In this document: positions 7,327 through 15,557 of the stretch, one piece after another
How positions within the stretch are numbered: the stretch's first letter is position 1
Layout: each line of letters begins with the position of its first letter
NCBI GenBank assembly: GCA_003388505.1
Contig: QQVO01000074.1
Coordinates: 1-63,278, forward strand
From: Planctomycetota bacterium
Lineage (GTDB): Bacteria; Planctomycetota; Planctomycetia; Planctomycetales; Planctomycetaceae
Length of the DNA stretch: 63,278 nt
Direction: 5' to 3'
The notes under the pieces: model-generated
Database searches by the model: none
Seen by the model: only the letters and a program-made list of their open reading frames with translations
Told to the model about the DNA's origin: nothing
Made by a program: the position numbers and the translations under genes

Positions 7327-8538
7327 ATGTTGACCCGCCAACAGACAACACAGCGCCCGCCGGCCGATTCCGGAAAACAGCAGTCCCTGCGCCGGCTGTT
7401 GAGTATGGCGGCGTTTTGTGCTGCGGCAGCGTGCCTCTGGGCAGCAGCGCCCGACTCGGGCGATCGATCCGAGAGCGACATCCCCCACGCGGCGGAGAGC
7501 GTCTCATTCACAGCGGCCGAGTCACCGACTCGCCAATTGCTGACACGCCCCATCCAGGACCTGCGCCCCGGCATGCGCGTCCTGGCCGACAACCCGGAGC
7601 TTGAGGGATACCAACCATCCACGGACATCGACCCTGAGTCCTGGCGACTCGTGCGGCTGGAGATGGCAAAGGCCGACGGCTCGCGGCTGGAGATCGAACT
7701 CCTGCGTCCGCTGGAATGGCTGGTGTACGCTGCTGCCTCACTGCCGGAGATTGAGGCTGGCTGGCTGGCCCGACCCGTCATTGCACCGGTGGGTGAGGAG
7801 TGGCTGCACGAACTTCTATCGAACCGTCAGATTGACCTCGATCTACCAGAGATGGGGGCCTCCGGTCCGGCCGTCGTCACACGCATCCTGCCATGCCCCA
7901 AGATTGAGGCCGACGACGGCACGGATCGCCGACTGATCACCGGCACGTTCCGCCATACAGCCAGCAACGTCATCGACCTGCACGTGGACGGCCTCGACGG
8001 ACCGATCGGCACGACCGACAACCATCCATTCTGGAGCGAGGATCGTCGGGCATTCGTACCGGCGGGCGAATTGGCAGTCGGCGAACGACTCCGGCAGGCC
8101 GACGGGACCACTACGCAGGTCGCCGCGATCACTCCTCGTTCAGTCGAGGAAGCGGTCTACAACCTCGAAGTCGACATCGACCACGTCTACTTCGTGGGCG
8201 CCAGCGGCGTGTTGGTGCATAATTCGTATTTCGGATTCGGGACACGAGAATTCGGTAACCTGATTCATCGGCGCGTCTTTCCAGATTTTCTCAAGGACGC
8301 ATTCCCCAATACGAACTTTCGACTCCGGCTCAATCGCGGGCAAACCGGGATTGACGGTGATGTCCTTGGTGGCAATCTGCCGTTCCGCCATGTTGAGCTG
8401 AAGCCCAATTCGGACAGTGGATTCCGAACCTTTCAGAATCAACTGGCGGGATGGAAGCGAAACGGTGAAATCAAAGGACCTGTTGGACTGTTTTACTACA
8501 ACGCCGCGGGCGAAATTCGATTTGGTGGATTGTTCTGA
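7327..8538 (+). CDS. Hint-domain C-terminal part fused to PD-(D/E)xK-like nuclease toxin
   Basis: A 403 aa protein with ATG 7327 preceded by AGGAA at good spacing. Residues 24-40 form a hydrophobic helix (M-A-A-F-C-A-A-A-A-C-L). Then come Hint blocks: I-Q-D-L-R-P-G-M-R-V-L, T-T-D-N-H-P-F-W, A-G-E-L-A-V-G-E-R-L, and the terminal Y-F-V-G-A-S-G-V-L-V-H-N at about 8190-8222. In Hint proteins cleavage follows this V-H-N. The remaining 100 residues (G-I-D-G-D-V, then H-V-E-L-K-P-N-S at about 8389) fit a D...E-x-K active site of a restriction-endonuclease-fold toxin. The first Hint block is missing here and lies in the upstream frame. Function: autoproteolytic release of a DNase-like tip (inference from family). 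Confidence 0.65.
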   Translation: MLTRQQTTQRPPADSGKQQSLRRLLSMAAFCAAAACLWAAAPDSGDRSESDIPHAAESVSFTAAESPTRQLLTRPIQDLRPGMRVLADNPELEGYQPSTDIDPESWRLVRLEMAKADGSRLEIELLRPLEWLVYAAASLPEIEAGWLARPVIAPVGEEWLHELLSNRQIDLDLPEMGASGPAVVTRILPCPKIEADDGTDRRLITGTFRHTASNVIDLHVDGLDGPIGTTDNHPFWSEDRRAFVPAGELAVGERLRQADGTTTQVAAITPRSVEEAVYNLEVDIDHVYFVGASGVLVHNSYFGFGTREFGNLIHRRVFPDFLKDAFPNTNFRLRLNRGQTGIDGDVLGGNLPFRHVELKPNSDSGFRTFQNQLAGWKRNGEIKGPVGLFYYNAAGEIRFGGLF

Positions 8539-9317
8539 TGTCAGCAGGCGATGATCTTCCACAAGATGACGAGGCACTCGAAGCCTGGATTCGTGACAGA
8601 GCTGAGGAAATGACACCGGAACGCCTCCTGCTGGCAGGTCAAACTCAGGAGGCGATTGAGACTCTCGAGCTCAAATGTGCGGCAGTTCCGAACGACAGCT
8701 TCCTTCGGAACATACTCAGTACGGCATACCTTTATGCAGGTCGAATTCCGGATGCACTTCGGATTCTACAAGAACTCATCGAAGAACAACCTCGGCGCAA
8801 TGCCGACCAATACCAGCGGTGCGGTGTCTGTCTCTGGATATTGGATAGGCGTCCGGATGCGGTAGGGCTTTGGCAAGAGGGAACACGTTGTCGGTACGGC
8901 GACGCGGCTGGAAACATCGGCGTTCCTCTGCTGTTGTATTACGCGGCGGTGACAGCTCCAGAGCTGTGCTCGATGGACGCAGTGGTGAAGGAGTTGGAGA
9001 AACGACTCGCCAGTGGCGACTCGTTTCATTGGCCCGGCGGAATTGCCAGAATGCTTGTGGGACGGAACGATCGCGAGGAGGCCCCTGAGCATATGTCGCA
9101 CCCCAGTTGGACGCGCCCTTATGAGTCAGCGCAGCTCGAGTTCTACGATGGAATTCATCACCGCGAACTTGGCGATGAGCCGGGTTGTCGTGAACGCCTG
9201 CAAGCCTGCGTTGACGCTGGACACGTCGGCCTGTACGTGCCTGAGTGGTTCCTCGCGAGACATGAGTTGGGATTGATCCCGGGATTTGATCGTAATGTGG
9301 CAGAGTCTTCAAGCTGA
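8538..9317 (+). CDS. TPR-like protein, probable immunity to the Hint-linked nuclease
   Basis: A 259 aa protein whose ATG overlaps the toxin's TGA by one base (TGATG), implying coupled translation. It has helical pairs with TPR spacing (A-G-Q-T-Q-E-A-I-E-T-L; L-S-T-A-Y-L-Y-A-G-R-I-P-D-A-L-R-I-L). The C-terminal repeat ends L-G-D-E-P-G-C-R-E-R-L-Q-A-C-V. There is no signal peptide. TPR and HEAT solenoids do occur among immunity proteins, and tight coupling to a toxin gene supports that role here, but the exact family is not recognised. Confidence 0.55.
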   Translation: MSAGDDLPQDDEALEAWIRDRAEEMTPERLLLAGQTQEAIETLELKCAAVPNDSFLRNILSTAYLYAGRIPDALRILQELIEEQPRRNADQYQRCGVCLWILDRRPDAVGLWQEGTRCRYGDAAGNIGVPLLLYYAAVTAPELCSMDAVVKELEKRLASGDSFHWPGGIARMLVGRNDREEAPEHMSHPSWTRPYESAQLEFYDGIHHRELGDEPGCRERLQACVDAGHVGLYVPEWFLARHELGLIPGFDRNVAESSS

Positions 9318-9472
9318 TTCGCTTCGCTCCCTGCTGCAGGGAGGTGCGCCTGGGACACTTTCACCGCAGGACGCATGGAAGGTGCTGGACAGCATGGACG
9401 CCGGTCGGTGATCATGAAACAGTGTGACTCGAATCGAAGACGCACCGCTCGCAGGCGGACTCACCTGTTCCA
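9318..9472 (+). other. Short spacer with possible toxin remnant
   Basis: Between two cassette genes. One short frame from 9319 reads S-L-R-S-L-L-Q-G-G-A-P-G-T-L-S-P-Q-D-A-W and stops near 9410, which may be a leftover of a deleted carrier or toxin. Nothing else is visible. Confidence 0.25.
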
Positions 9473-10162
9473 ATGTACCTTCGAGAAATCCAGTCATGCG
9501 CCGATCACGAAATCGCTGAACGGTTCAAGGGGGGATTCGTTGGACGCTTTATGGATCATGTCGTGTGTGTTGACTGGCCCTACTCTGAGTTGATCAGGGG
9601 AAAGGTTCTTGCAAACGACGACTGGAAGATATTTATCACATTCTCGGATCGATACTCGACACCGAGTGATGATGAACCCTGTGTCTCAATGCGGGTTCAC
9701 TGGCCCTTCGACTTTGCAACCTACCAGTCGGAATCGAACGACGCGAAGAAGCGACGCATTCTGACTAGCGTCCATGCGGCATGTTTGTGGGTTGCCCGCC
9801 GAAAGAACTGGAGCGTACAGCCGTTCATCGATGCCTACGAGAAGCTGCTCGAGTCGGGCGTATGTTGGACGTTCATGTCGAAGAAGCAGTGGATCTCACC
9901 GACAAGGCGAACGAAAGCGCGGATTGCCGTCGAGATGGACCTAGAAGAGCAACGAGTCTACGTCGTTCTCTTCCGATATCGGCCGACTGATGAACTCGGA
10001 CGAGTGATCGCCGGGAAAAGCCGTCCGCATCCGGGATCCGAGAACTACTATTCTGAAGACGCAGGGTGGGTGTCGGATCATGAATTCGCGATCCGCGTCA
10101 GAGGCAAGGAGTGCTTCCGCGCGGACCTTGGTTCATTGATGCGCGAGCATTCGTGCGAATGA
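9473..10162 (+). CDS. Hypothetical protein, possible orphan immunity gene
   Basis: A 229 aa protein without a family I recognise. It is mixed alpha/beta with many aromatic residues (V-D-W-P-Y-S-E-L-I; V-H-W-P-F-D-F-A-T-Y; W-T-F-M-S-K-K-Q-W). There is no signal peptide or membrane helix. It lies inside the toxin array but no toxin tip precedes it, only a 155-base remnant, so it may be an immunity gene kept after its toxin was deleted. It could also be unrelated cargo. Confidence 0.45.
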   Translation: MYLREIQSCADHEIAERFKGGFVGRFMDHVVCVDWPYSELIRGKVLANDDWKIFITFSDRYSTPSDDEPCVSMRVHWPFDFATYQSESNDAKKRRILTSVHAACLWVARRKNWSVQPFIDAYEKLLESGVCWTFMSKKQWISPTRRTKARIAVEMDLEEQRVYVVLFRYRPTDELGRVIAGKSRPHPGSENYYSEDAGWVSDHEFAIRVRGKECFRADLGSLMREHSCE

Positions 10163-10265
10163 GGCGTCTCGTTTGAGACGATGTAGTGATGACTGAGAAT
10201 GGGCCCCTCGAACAACAGATTCGATCATCAGCATTCGACGACTCGTTCAGCAAATCCTCAGGCCC

Positions 10266-10616
10266 GAGAGCGTCTCGCAGGACGATCAGATCGAGATCGA
10301 CATCGCGCACTCCGACGGGGAGACCCGCGAGTACCGGGCGGAGGTCAGCCGCAGCGGGCAGAAGGACGTCACGCCGACGCAGCCGTCAACGATGATCGAC
10401 GTCCACACCGGCTGGCTGGAGACGGGCGGCGCGTACGACGTGCTCATCTCGGCGGGCGGCTCGTACACGCTGTTCGATGAAACGATCGACCCCGACGGCG
10501 CCTGGTCCGCCAGCGGCGGTTCGTCAGGCGGGGGCGCAGCGAGTGGGGCAGGAAGTGGGAGCGGCGGCTCTCCCACGACGTTCACGACGACGCGGCAGGT
10601 GAGCAGTGACAGCACG
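10266..10616 (+). repeat. Carrier-core direct repeat, copy 2
   Basis: Second copy of the segment at 861-1212, same orientation. Identity stops abruptly after D-S-T at about 10616, where unrelated sequence begins. The start is equally abrupt: about 80 bases earlier a short unrelated frame begins (M-M-T-E-N-G-P-L-E-Q-Q). Confidence 0.85.
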
Positions 10617-10682
10617 CCCGCTGGACAGCGGGATGGTTTACCGACGGGCCAATCTGGTCGACGGCCTTCCAAACTCGTATAA
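10266..10682 (+). pseudogene. Truncated carrier-protein core without toxin
   Basis: The core frame is open through the repeat and then for 20 more codons of unrelated sequence (P-A-G-Q-R-D-G-L-P-T-G) to a TAA. No start codon lies near the beginning of the homology; the first ATG is internal at 10392. It lacks the Cys cluster, linker and toxin domain seen in copy 1. I read it as the scar of a deleted cassette at the 3' edge of the array. Confidence 0.6.
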
Positions 10683-10703
10683 CCCAGCACGCGCGTCGCC
10701 CGC

Positions 10704-10786
10704 AACCCAAGCACGTAGCGCACGCAGCCTTGCGTGCGTCCCGTTGATCGCAGAGGCGGTTGACGCACGCTGGCAGCGTGCGCTAT
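10704..10786. repeat. REP-like double-hairpin element, copy A
   Basis: Two GC-rich hairpins in tandem (GCACGCAGCCTTGCGTGC and GCACGCTGGCAGCGTGC) inside outer inverted ends GTAGCGCACGC / GCGTGCGCTA. A near-identical copy lies at 17651-17733. Both are intergenic, as for REP or small MITE-like repeats. Confidence 0.8.
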
Positions 10787-10866
10787 GGGCCACCGCAACA
10801 ATTTGCGCAGGACAACAAGATTCTGCACGTCAGTAGTACAAGAACGCCACCCCCGGAGCCTCAGAG

Positions 10867-11097
10867 ATGACAAAGAGCGTCGCGGAGTTCTGCCGGGAGC
10901 AGTCGATCGGCTTCGATGCGCTGGTCGAGAAGTCCGGCCTGCTCCCGGATCGGGTCGCCGCCATCGTTGCCGGCCGCTGGACGCCCAGTCCGGAGGAGCG
11001 TCAGAAGATCGCCTCCGCGCTGAACGTCACTCCGGACGAGGTCACCTGGGGGCACACAACGCCGATCCAGCACATTTACGGCCACGGACCGGGTTGA
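10867..11097 (+). CDS. Small helix-turn-helix (Xre-like) protein
   Basis: A 76 aa protein with ATG preceded by GGAG. The helix pattern F-D-A-L-V-E-K-S-G-L-L-P-D-R-V-A-A-I followed by S-P-E-E-R-Q-K-I-A-S-A-L-N-V matches a Cro/C1-type HTH with scaffold helices. The tail V-T-W-G-H-T-T-P-I-Q-H-I-Y-G-H-G is unusual and His-rich. It may be a small DNA-binding regulator. It stands alone between the toxin array and a minus-strand gene, so its target is unknown. Confidence 0.6.
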   Translation: MTKSVAEFCREQSIGFDALVEKSGLLPDRVAAIVAGRWTPSPEERQKIASALNVTPDEVTWGHTTPIQHIYGHGPG

Positions 11098-11146
11098 CCG
11101 CGCGACGGAGACTTCCACCCGATGAAGAGCCGGGTTTCCTAATGCG

Positions 11147-11470
11147 CTACATTACGCGGTCGTTCGCCCAGGTGTAGCGGCGGCCGGTCTTGAACTCCTT
11201 GTAGGGATTCTCGGTCGGCTCGTGGATCGCTTCCTTGCGGTAGACGGCGTTGAGCGCGTCGAGCACCTGCACGATCTCCTCAGCGGGATAGCCAAGGCCC
11301 CGGATTTCGTAGGCGTCGGCGTTGACGTCGAAGACTTCGACGCGGTCGGTCCAGACCCGCACCATCCGTTGCGTCCGAAAGCGATACCGCATCTGCCGGA
11401 TGAAGGCGTGGACCTCGTCAATCTTTCCGGGCGTGTAGTCGACAACCGGCCGTTCTTCGGAAGTCGCCAT
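11147..11470 (-). CDS. Conserved-type hypothetical protein
   Basis: A 107 aa charged protein starting M-A-T-S-E-E-R-P-V-V-D-Y. It has a short alpha/beta look (R-V-W-T-D-R-V-E-V-F-D-V-N-A-D-A-Y-E-I) and an aromatic C-terminus. No signal peptide, membrane segment or catalytic motif is evident. The codon pattern is clean and the opposite strand gives no better frame. Function unknown. It shares orientation with the small membrane protein upstream, 33 bases away, so the two may be co-transcribed. Confidence 0.5.
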   Translation of the reverse strand: MATSEERPVVDYTPGKIDEVHAFIRQMRYRFRTQRMVRVWTDRVEVFDVNADAYEIRGLGYPAEEIVQVLDALNAVYRKEAIHEPTENPYKEFKTGRRYTWANDRVM

Positions 11471-11503
11471 CAGTCGGCCTGGGCAAAGGGAATCCAGTGA
11501 GAA

Positions 11504-11713
11504 TCAGCGTTCGCGTTTCGTTCGATGCGCGGCGATCCAGCAGGCGGCGCAGGTCAGTGCCGCCAGCACGAGGGGCAGGCTGTGAACCGGCTCGGCCGCG
11601 TAATGCAGCGGAGTCTCCGGGTCGGTGGCGCCGTGGCCGGGATGGGCGAGCGCTGCGGCCCCGCACGCGAGGAAACAGGCTGTTGCAACCGTGGCATGAT
11701 TCATGCGACGCAT
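11504..11713 (-). CDS. Small secreted or membrane protein with A-H-P-G-H-G motif
   Basis: I chose the ATG at 11713 because AAGGATGG lies just upstream; a longer frame exists but lacks this. The product is 69 aa: a signal-like N-terminus (M-R-R-M-N-H-A-T-V-A-T-A-C-F-L-A-C-G-A-A-A-L-A), then H-P-G-H-G, a short loop and one membrane helix (L-V-L-A-A-L-T-C-A-A-C-W-I-A) with a basic end. A-H-P-G-H-G after a signal peptide also occurs in HupE/UreJ-type proteins and could bind metal, but the protein is too short to be one. Confidence 0.5.
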   Translation of the reverse strand: MRRMNHATVATACFLACGAAALAHPGHGATDPETPLHYAAEPVHSLPLVLAALTCAACWIAAHRTKRER

Positions 11714-11783
11714 GTTTCCATCCTTTGGAAAGGAACCGTCCCGGAGTATCTTGCGACAGGATTTCATCCGGCCGGCCTCAGGG

Positions 11784-11802
11784 GACAGGTTGAAAACCTG
11801 TC
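11784..11802. repeat. Short palindrome GACAGGTT-GAA-AACCTGTC
   Basis: Perfect 8-base arms around GAA. A variant with one arm mismatch lies at 12078-12096, next to the hisH stop codon, and a weaker one near 22904-22923. Such palindromes are common between planctomycete genes; a terminator role is possible but no T-run follows. Confidence 0.6.
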
Positions 11803-11840
11803 AGTGACACACATCTCTCGATCCCCGGTTGAGTGACTCT

Positions 11841-11896
11841 TCGAGAGATTCGAATGGAACGCGGACGACCACGGATTGGACCGATTCTCGCTGATT
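11841..11896. repeat. Dispersed 56-bp intergenic repeat, copy 1
   Basis: Begins TTCGAGAGATTCGAATGG and ends TCTCGCTGATT. A copy with a few substitutions is at 19531-19587. Both sit between genes. Function unknown. Confidence 0.75.
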
Positions 11897-12077
11897 GTTT
11901 TCTTGCGTGTCGACGCCATGCGCGCCCGAATCGATGCGGTCTCGGCACTGCCGCCCGTTGAGGAACATCCGGAAAAATCCGTGCTGATCCGCCAAATCCG
12001 CGAAAATCTGTGTCCTGTTCGAGAATCCCCTGCGCCCGGTTCCTCGGGGCCAGGCCCCAGCCGAGTTGTGTGTAAAC

Positions 12078-12096
12078 GACAGGTTGAAAATCTGTC
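12078..12096. repeat. Short palindrome at the 3' end of hisH
   Basis: GACAGGTTGAAAATCTGTC, one base different from the perfect palindrome at 11784. It directly abuts the hisH stop codon and could form a hairpin at the end of that transcript. Confidence 0.5.
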
Positions 12097-12714
12097 CTAC
12101 GCGTTGATCGGAAGCTTGGCAAAGTTTTCCAGCAGTTTCAATCCCACGCTCTGGCTCTTCTCGGGGTGGAATTGTGTCGCATAGAGGTTGCCCTGGGCAA
12201 TCATCGACACGAACGGGCCGCCGTGGTCGGTGCGGGTGGCGACGACGGAGTCGTCTTCCGGCACGACGTGGTAGCTGTGCACGAAGTAGACGTACGCGCC
12301 CTCGGGGATTCCTTCGAGCAGAGGAGTCCGGCGTTCGATCTGCAACGCGTTCCACCCCATGTGGGGGATCTTGAGTCCCGGTGCGGAGTCGAACCGCACC
12401 ACGCTGCCCGGCACGAGTCCGAGACCCTCGTATTCCCCGTCCTCGTAGCCGACGTCGAACAGCAGTTGCAGTCCGAGGCAGATCCCGAGGAACGGCCGGC
12501 CTGTGTCGAGGAAATCGCGGATCGGGTCAATGAATCCGTGACTGCGGAGCTGGGTGATTGCGTCCCGGAAAGCGCCCACGCCGGGTAGAATCACGCGCTC
12601 GGCGCCGGCGATGCGTCGCGGGTCGGTGCAGATCTCGGCCTGCCGGCCCAGTTTTTCCAGCGCCTTCTGCACGCTGCGGAGGTTGCCCATACCGTAGTCG
12701 ATGATCTGAATCAT
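12097..12714 (-). CDS. hisH: Imidazole glycerol phosphate synthase, glutamine amidotransferase subunit
   Basis: HisH hydrolyses glutamine and passes ammonia to HisF for imidazole-ring formation in histidine biosynthesis. The 205 aa product from ATG 12714 starts [12 protein letters not shown], the classical HisH N-terminus. The nucleophile is in G-I-C-L-G-L-Q, and the catalytic His/Glu are in Q-F-H-P-E-K-S. Length is normal. A longer frame upstream is open but not conserved-looking. No other his gene is adjacent. It diverges from rplS across about 165 bases that would hold both promoters. Confidence 0.95.
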   Translation of the reverse strand: MIQIIDYGMGNLRSVQKALEKLGRQAEICTDPRRIAGAERVILPGVGAFRDAITQLRSHGFIDPIRDFLDTGRPFLGICLGLQLLFDVGYEDGEYEGLGLVPGSVVRFDSAPGLKIPHMGWNALQIERRTPLLEGIPEGAYVYFVHSYHVVPEDDSVVATRTDHGGPFVSMIAQGNLYATQFHPEKSQSVGLKLLENFAKLPINA

Positions 12715-12879
12715 GGTTGAACAGGAAGGGGGTTGGAATGAGGGAGAACGCGACGGCGGGCTGACACCCGCCGCTCGCCGGGGTTCGGTGGCCCGGTGGC
12801 CCCGAAAACCGGCCTCGGGCTTGCGTTTTCCGTAAGTTGTGTGTATCTCATTCCCTTTGCGATTTGGAGCACAAGAGCG

Positions 12880-13254
12880 ATGCACAGGTTAATTCAACTC
12901 GCGGAGGAGTCGAGCCTTCGCGAAAACCCGCTGAATTTCGAGATCGGCGATACCGTCGACGTCCACACGCGGATTCTGGAAGGCACCAAGGAGCGGATCC
13001 AGATCTTCAGCGGGGTGGTGATCGCCCGCAGCGGGGCCGGAGTCCGTGAGACGTTCACCGTCCGCCGGATCGTCGCCGGAGAAGGGGTGGAGCGGACGTT
13101 CCCGCTGCATTCCCCCAAGGTGGCCGAGGTCGAAGTCAAACGGCATGCACGCGTGAAGCGGGCCAAACTGTACTATCTGCGCGATCGCATCGGCAAAGCA
13201 ACCCGGCTCACCGAACGCCGGGCCAAAACGCCCGCCGCGAAGACGAAGAAGTAA
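12880..13254 (+). CDS. rplS: 50S ribosomal protein L19
   Basis: L19 sits at the 30S-50S interface of the ribosome. The product is 124 aa from ATG 12880 with GGAG upstream. Family features are [32 protein letters not shown], and [10 protein letters not shown] Lys/Ala-rich tail is common in this phylum. Upstream in-frame codons are open but unlike L19, so they are excluded. In many bacteria the order is trmD-rplS-rnhB-yraN; here yraN follows directly, without rnhB. Confidence 0.95.
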   Translation: MHRLIQLAEESSLRENPLNFEIGDTVDVHTRILEGTKERIQIFSGVVIARSGAGVRETFTVRRIVAGEGVERTFPLHSPKVAEVEVKRHARVKRAKLYYLRDRIGKATRLTERRAKTPAAKTKK

Positions 13255-13300
13255 CGACTGTCCGCCGCGACGACGCATTTCAGATCGGGTGGGGACGCTT

Positions 13301-13699
13301 ATGGTCCGGCCCGGATGGCTCACGCGCTGGCTGGGCGACGCGGGAGAGCGCGTCGCCGTTCGCCATCTCAAGCGGCAAGGCTTCCGGATTGTGGCCCGCA
13401 ACTCGCGGAGCCGGATCGGCGAAATCGACGTTATCGCGATGGACGGTGATTGCATCGTCTTCGTGGAGGTGAAGACGCGATCCTCCGGAGAAGCCGGCCA
13501 TCCGACCGAAGCGGTCACCCGCGTCAAACAGCAGCAATTGACGCGAACGGCTCTGGCCTGGCTCAAACGGCGGAACCTGCTCGAACACCGGGCCCGGTTC
13601 GACGTCATCGCCATCACCTGGGGCGACGGCCGCCGGCCCGTGGTGGAACATTTCCGGAATGCATTCGAACCGACGGGGCGGGGGCAGATGTTTTCGTGA
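13301..13699 (+). CDS. yraN: YraN / UPF0102 family protein
   Basis: A 132 aa protein with the UPF0102 pattern: G-E-R-V-A-V-R-H-L-K-R-Q-G-F, R-I-G-E-I-D-V-I-A, V-F-V-E-V-K-T-R-S, and R-F-D-V-I-A-I. The E-I-D...E-V-K residues form a PD-(D/E)xK-like nuclease fold, but the cellular substrate is not established. ATG 13301 is preferred over GTG 13289. It is the second gene of a probable two-gene operon with rplS, 46 bases apart, a context conserved in bacteria. Confidence 0.9.
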   Translation: MVRPGWLTRWLGDAGERVAVRHLKRQGFRIVARNSRSRIGEIDVIAMDGDCIVFVEVKTRSSGEAGHPTEAVTRVKQQQLTRTALAWLKRRNLLEHRARFDVIAITWGDGRRPVVEHFRNAFEPTGRGQMFS

Positions 13700-13922
13700 C
13701 GCACGGTCAGGCCACGCTCGCGGAGTCGCAGAGACGCGGAGAAATTCGCGACGGTGAACTGCGCGAAGTCACTCGGAATCCGGAATGATCGACTTCACAT
13801 TCGTCGCGAAAGTGAGAAAATAGGCGATACGGGGCTACAATATCAGGAACGCTTGATGAGTCGTCGGCCGGAGAACGGCCTGACGAATCTGTTGGCCGGC
13901 TTCAGACGAGTGAGGTGATGCG

Positions 13923-15482
13923 ATGCCGTTGACTCCCGAACAGGAACAGATCGGGCGGAAGAACTTCAGCGACGCCGTGCAGGTGTCGCGGCGCGATTTT
14001 CTCGCGGGCGCGACGGCAGGCGCCGCCGGGCTCGGGGCCGCCTATTTCGGTTACCAGCAACTGGCGGGCGACCCGGTGCGGGTCGGCTTTATCGGCACGG
14101 GGGATGAAGGCAACATCCTCATCACCCAGCATCCGCCGAAGTACATGGACATCGTCGCCGTCGCCGATCTCCGGCCGACAAACCGCCAGCGGGCTTTCGC
14201 CGGAGACGGCAACGAGCACCGCGTCGGTCTGGTGGAGAAACTCGGGGCCGAAAAGGCCGCGAAGATCAAGGTCTACGACGACCACCGCGCCCTGCTCGAT
14301 GCGAAGGACGAACTCGGGCTGGAAGCGGTCGTGATCGCGACGCCGCTCGTTTCGCATGCGCCGATCGCCACCGATGCGATGGACGCCGGGCTGCACGTGC
14401 TGTGTGAAAAACTCATGGCGCACGACTCGCTGCAGTGCAAGCAGATGGTCCGCAAGGCACGCGACAAGAACGTCTTGCTCGCGGTCGGTCACCAGCGGCA
14501 CTACAGCGTGCTCTACGACAACGCCAACAGCCTGGTTCAGGACGGCCTGGTGGGCGACATCAAGTACATTCGCGCCCAGTGGCACCGCAACAACAGCTTC
14601 CCCGGCAGCGATCAGTGGTACAACAAGCCGCCCAAGGGCGACCAGGTGCTGACCGATGAATACGTTCAGCAGTTCGGTTACGACTCGCTCGAGCAACTCT
14701 GCTCCTGGCGGCTGTTCAACGCCACCGGCGGCGGGCTGATGGCGGAACTCGGCAGCCACCAGATGGACGCCGCCAGCATTTTCCTCGGCAAGGTGCATCC
14801 GCTTGCCGTCCAGGGATACGGCGGCAAGAACTTCTACGGCGTCAAGGGTCTCGGCTCGAAGGACAAGCAGAACGATCCCCGCGACATCTACGACCACATT
14901 TACGTCACATTCGAATTTCCCGGTCCGCACTATGCGGAAGATGACGACGACATCTGCGTCGTCACCTATTCCTCGATCAACACCAACAAGTTTGAGCCGT
15001 ATGGTGAACTGGTCTACGGCAGCCGCGGCACCCTCTTCATGAAGACCGAGAAAGAGGCGATGCTCTGGAAGGAGGAAGGCCGCGGCAGCGAAGGGGGCGG
15101 ACCGGACCAGCGGTTGTGGGTCGTCTCAGGCGCCTCGGGCGGCCCGGTGCTCGAAGCGTACGAGACCTCTTCCGGACCCGCCAAGGCGGCCTCCGGCTCA
15201 GACGACTGGGCGGAGAACGTCAGTCGCGGATACACCGAAGAGATGGAGCACTTCTGCTGGGCGATCCGCAATTTCGACGGGAATTACTACCCCGGCGGGA
15301 AGGAAATCCCGGTGAGCGAAGGCGGCCTCAGGTGCAACGGCGTGATTGCGATGGCCGACGCCGTCATGGCCCACACCGCCAACCTCGCGATGCTGCACAA
15401 GAATCGCATTGTCTTCAAAGACGAGTGGTTCGACCCCATGAGCGACGCCGTCCCCGAGACCGATTCCGACGTGATCGGCTAG
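13923..15482 (+). CDS. Gfo/Idh/MocA-family oxidoreductase with Tat signal
   Basis: A 519 aa NAD(P)-dependent oxidoreductase-like protein. S-R-R-D-F-L-A-G-A with a following hydrophobic stretch is a twin-arginine signal (residues 22-45), so it is probably exported folded with its cofactor. The Rossmann fold begins [19 protein letters not shown] is the variant of the family E-K-P motif, and H-R-N-N and E-L-G-S-H-Q-M-D-A are typical of planctomycete members. The exact sugar or cyclitol substrate cannot be told. The secreted ThuA-like gene follows 75 bases later, an association seen in this phylum. Confidence 0.9.
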   Translation: MPLTPEQEQIGRKNFSDAVQVSRRDFLAGATAGAAGLGAAYFGYQQLAGDPVRVGFIGTGDEGNILITQHPPKYMDIVAVADLRPTNRQRAFAGDGNEHRVGLVEKLGAEKAAKIKVYDDHRALLDAKDELGLEAVVIATPLVSHAPIATDAMDAGLHVLCEKLMAHDSLQCKQMVRKARDKNVLLAVGHQRHYSVLYDNANSLVQDGLVGDIKYIRAQWHRNNSFPGSDQWYNKPPKGDQVLTDEYVQQFGYDSLEQLCSWRLFNATGGGLMAELGSHQMDAASIFLGKVHPLAVQGYGGKNFYGVKGLGSKDKQNDPRDIYDHIYVTFEFPGPHYAEDDDDICVVTYSSINTNKFEPYGELVYGSRGTLFMKTEKEAMLWKEEGRGSEGGGPDQRLWVVSGASGGPVLEAYETSSGPAKAASGSDDWAENVSRGYTEEMEHFCWAIRNFDGNYYPGGKEIPVSEGGLRCNGVIAMADAVMAHTANLAMLHKNRIVFKDEWFDPMSDAVPETDSDVIG

Positions 15483-15503
15483 CCACGACATAAAGACGGA
15501 AGA

Positions 15504-15527
15504 GCCCACGGGTTGCAACCCGTGGGC
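15504..15527. terminator. 24-bp perfect palindrome between two genes
   Basis: GCCCACGGGTTGCAACCCGTGGGC is perfectly self-complementary and lies 22 bases behind a stop codon. It could act as a factor-dependent terminator or be a REP-like repeat. There is no T-run. Confidence 0.45.
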
Positions 15528-15557
15528 GTCACTCTTGAGCGTTATGAGACATATTCA

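Noticed and set aside
531-10682. Integron cassette array
   Set aside because: Genes are cassette-like, but no attC-type sites separate them and joints are in-frame within carrier sequence.
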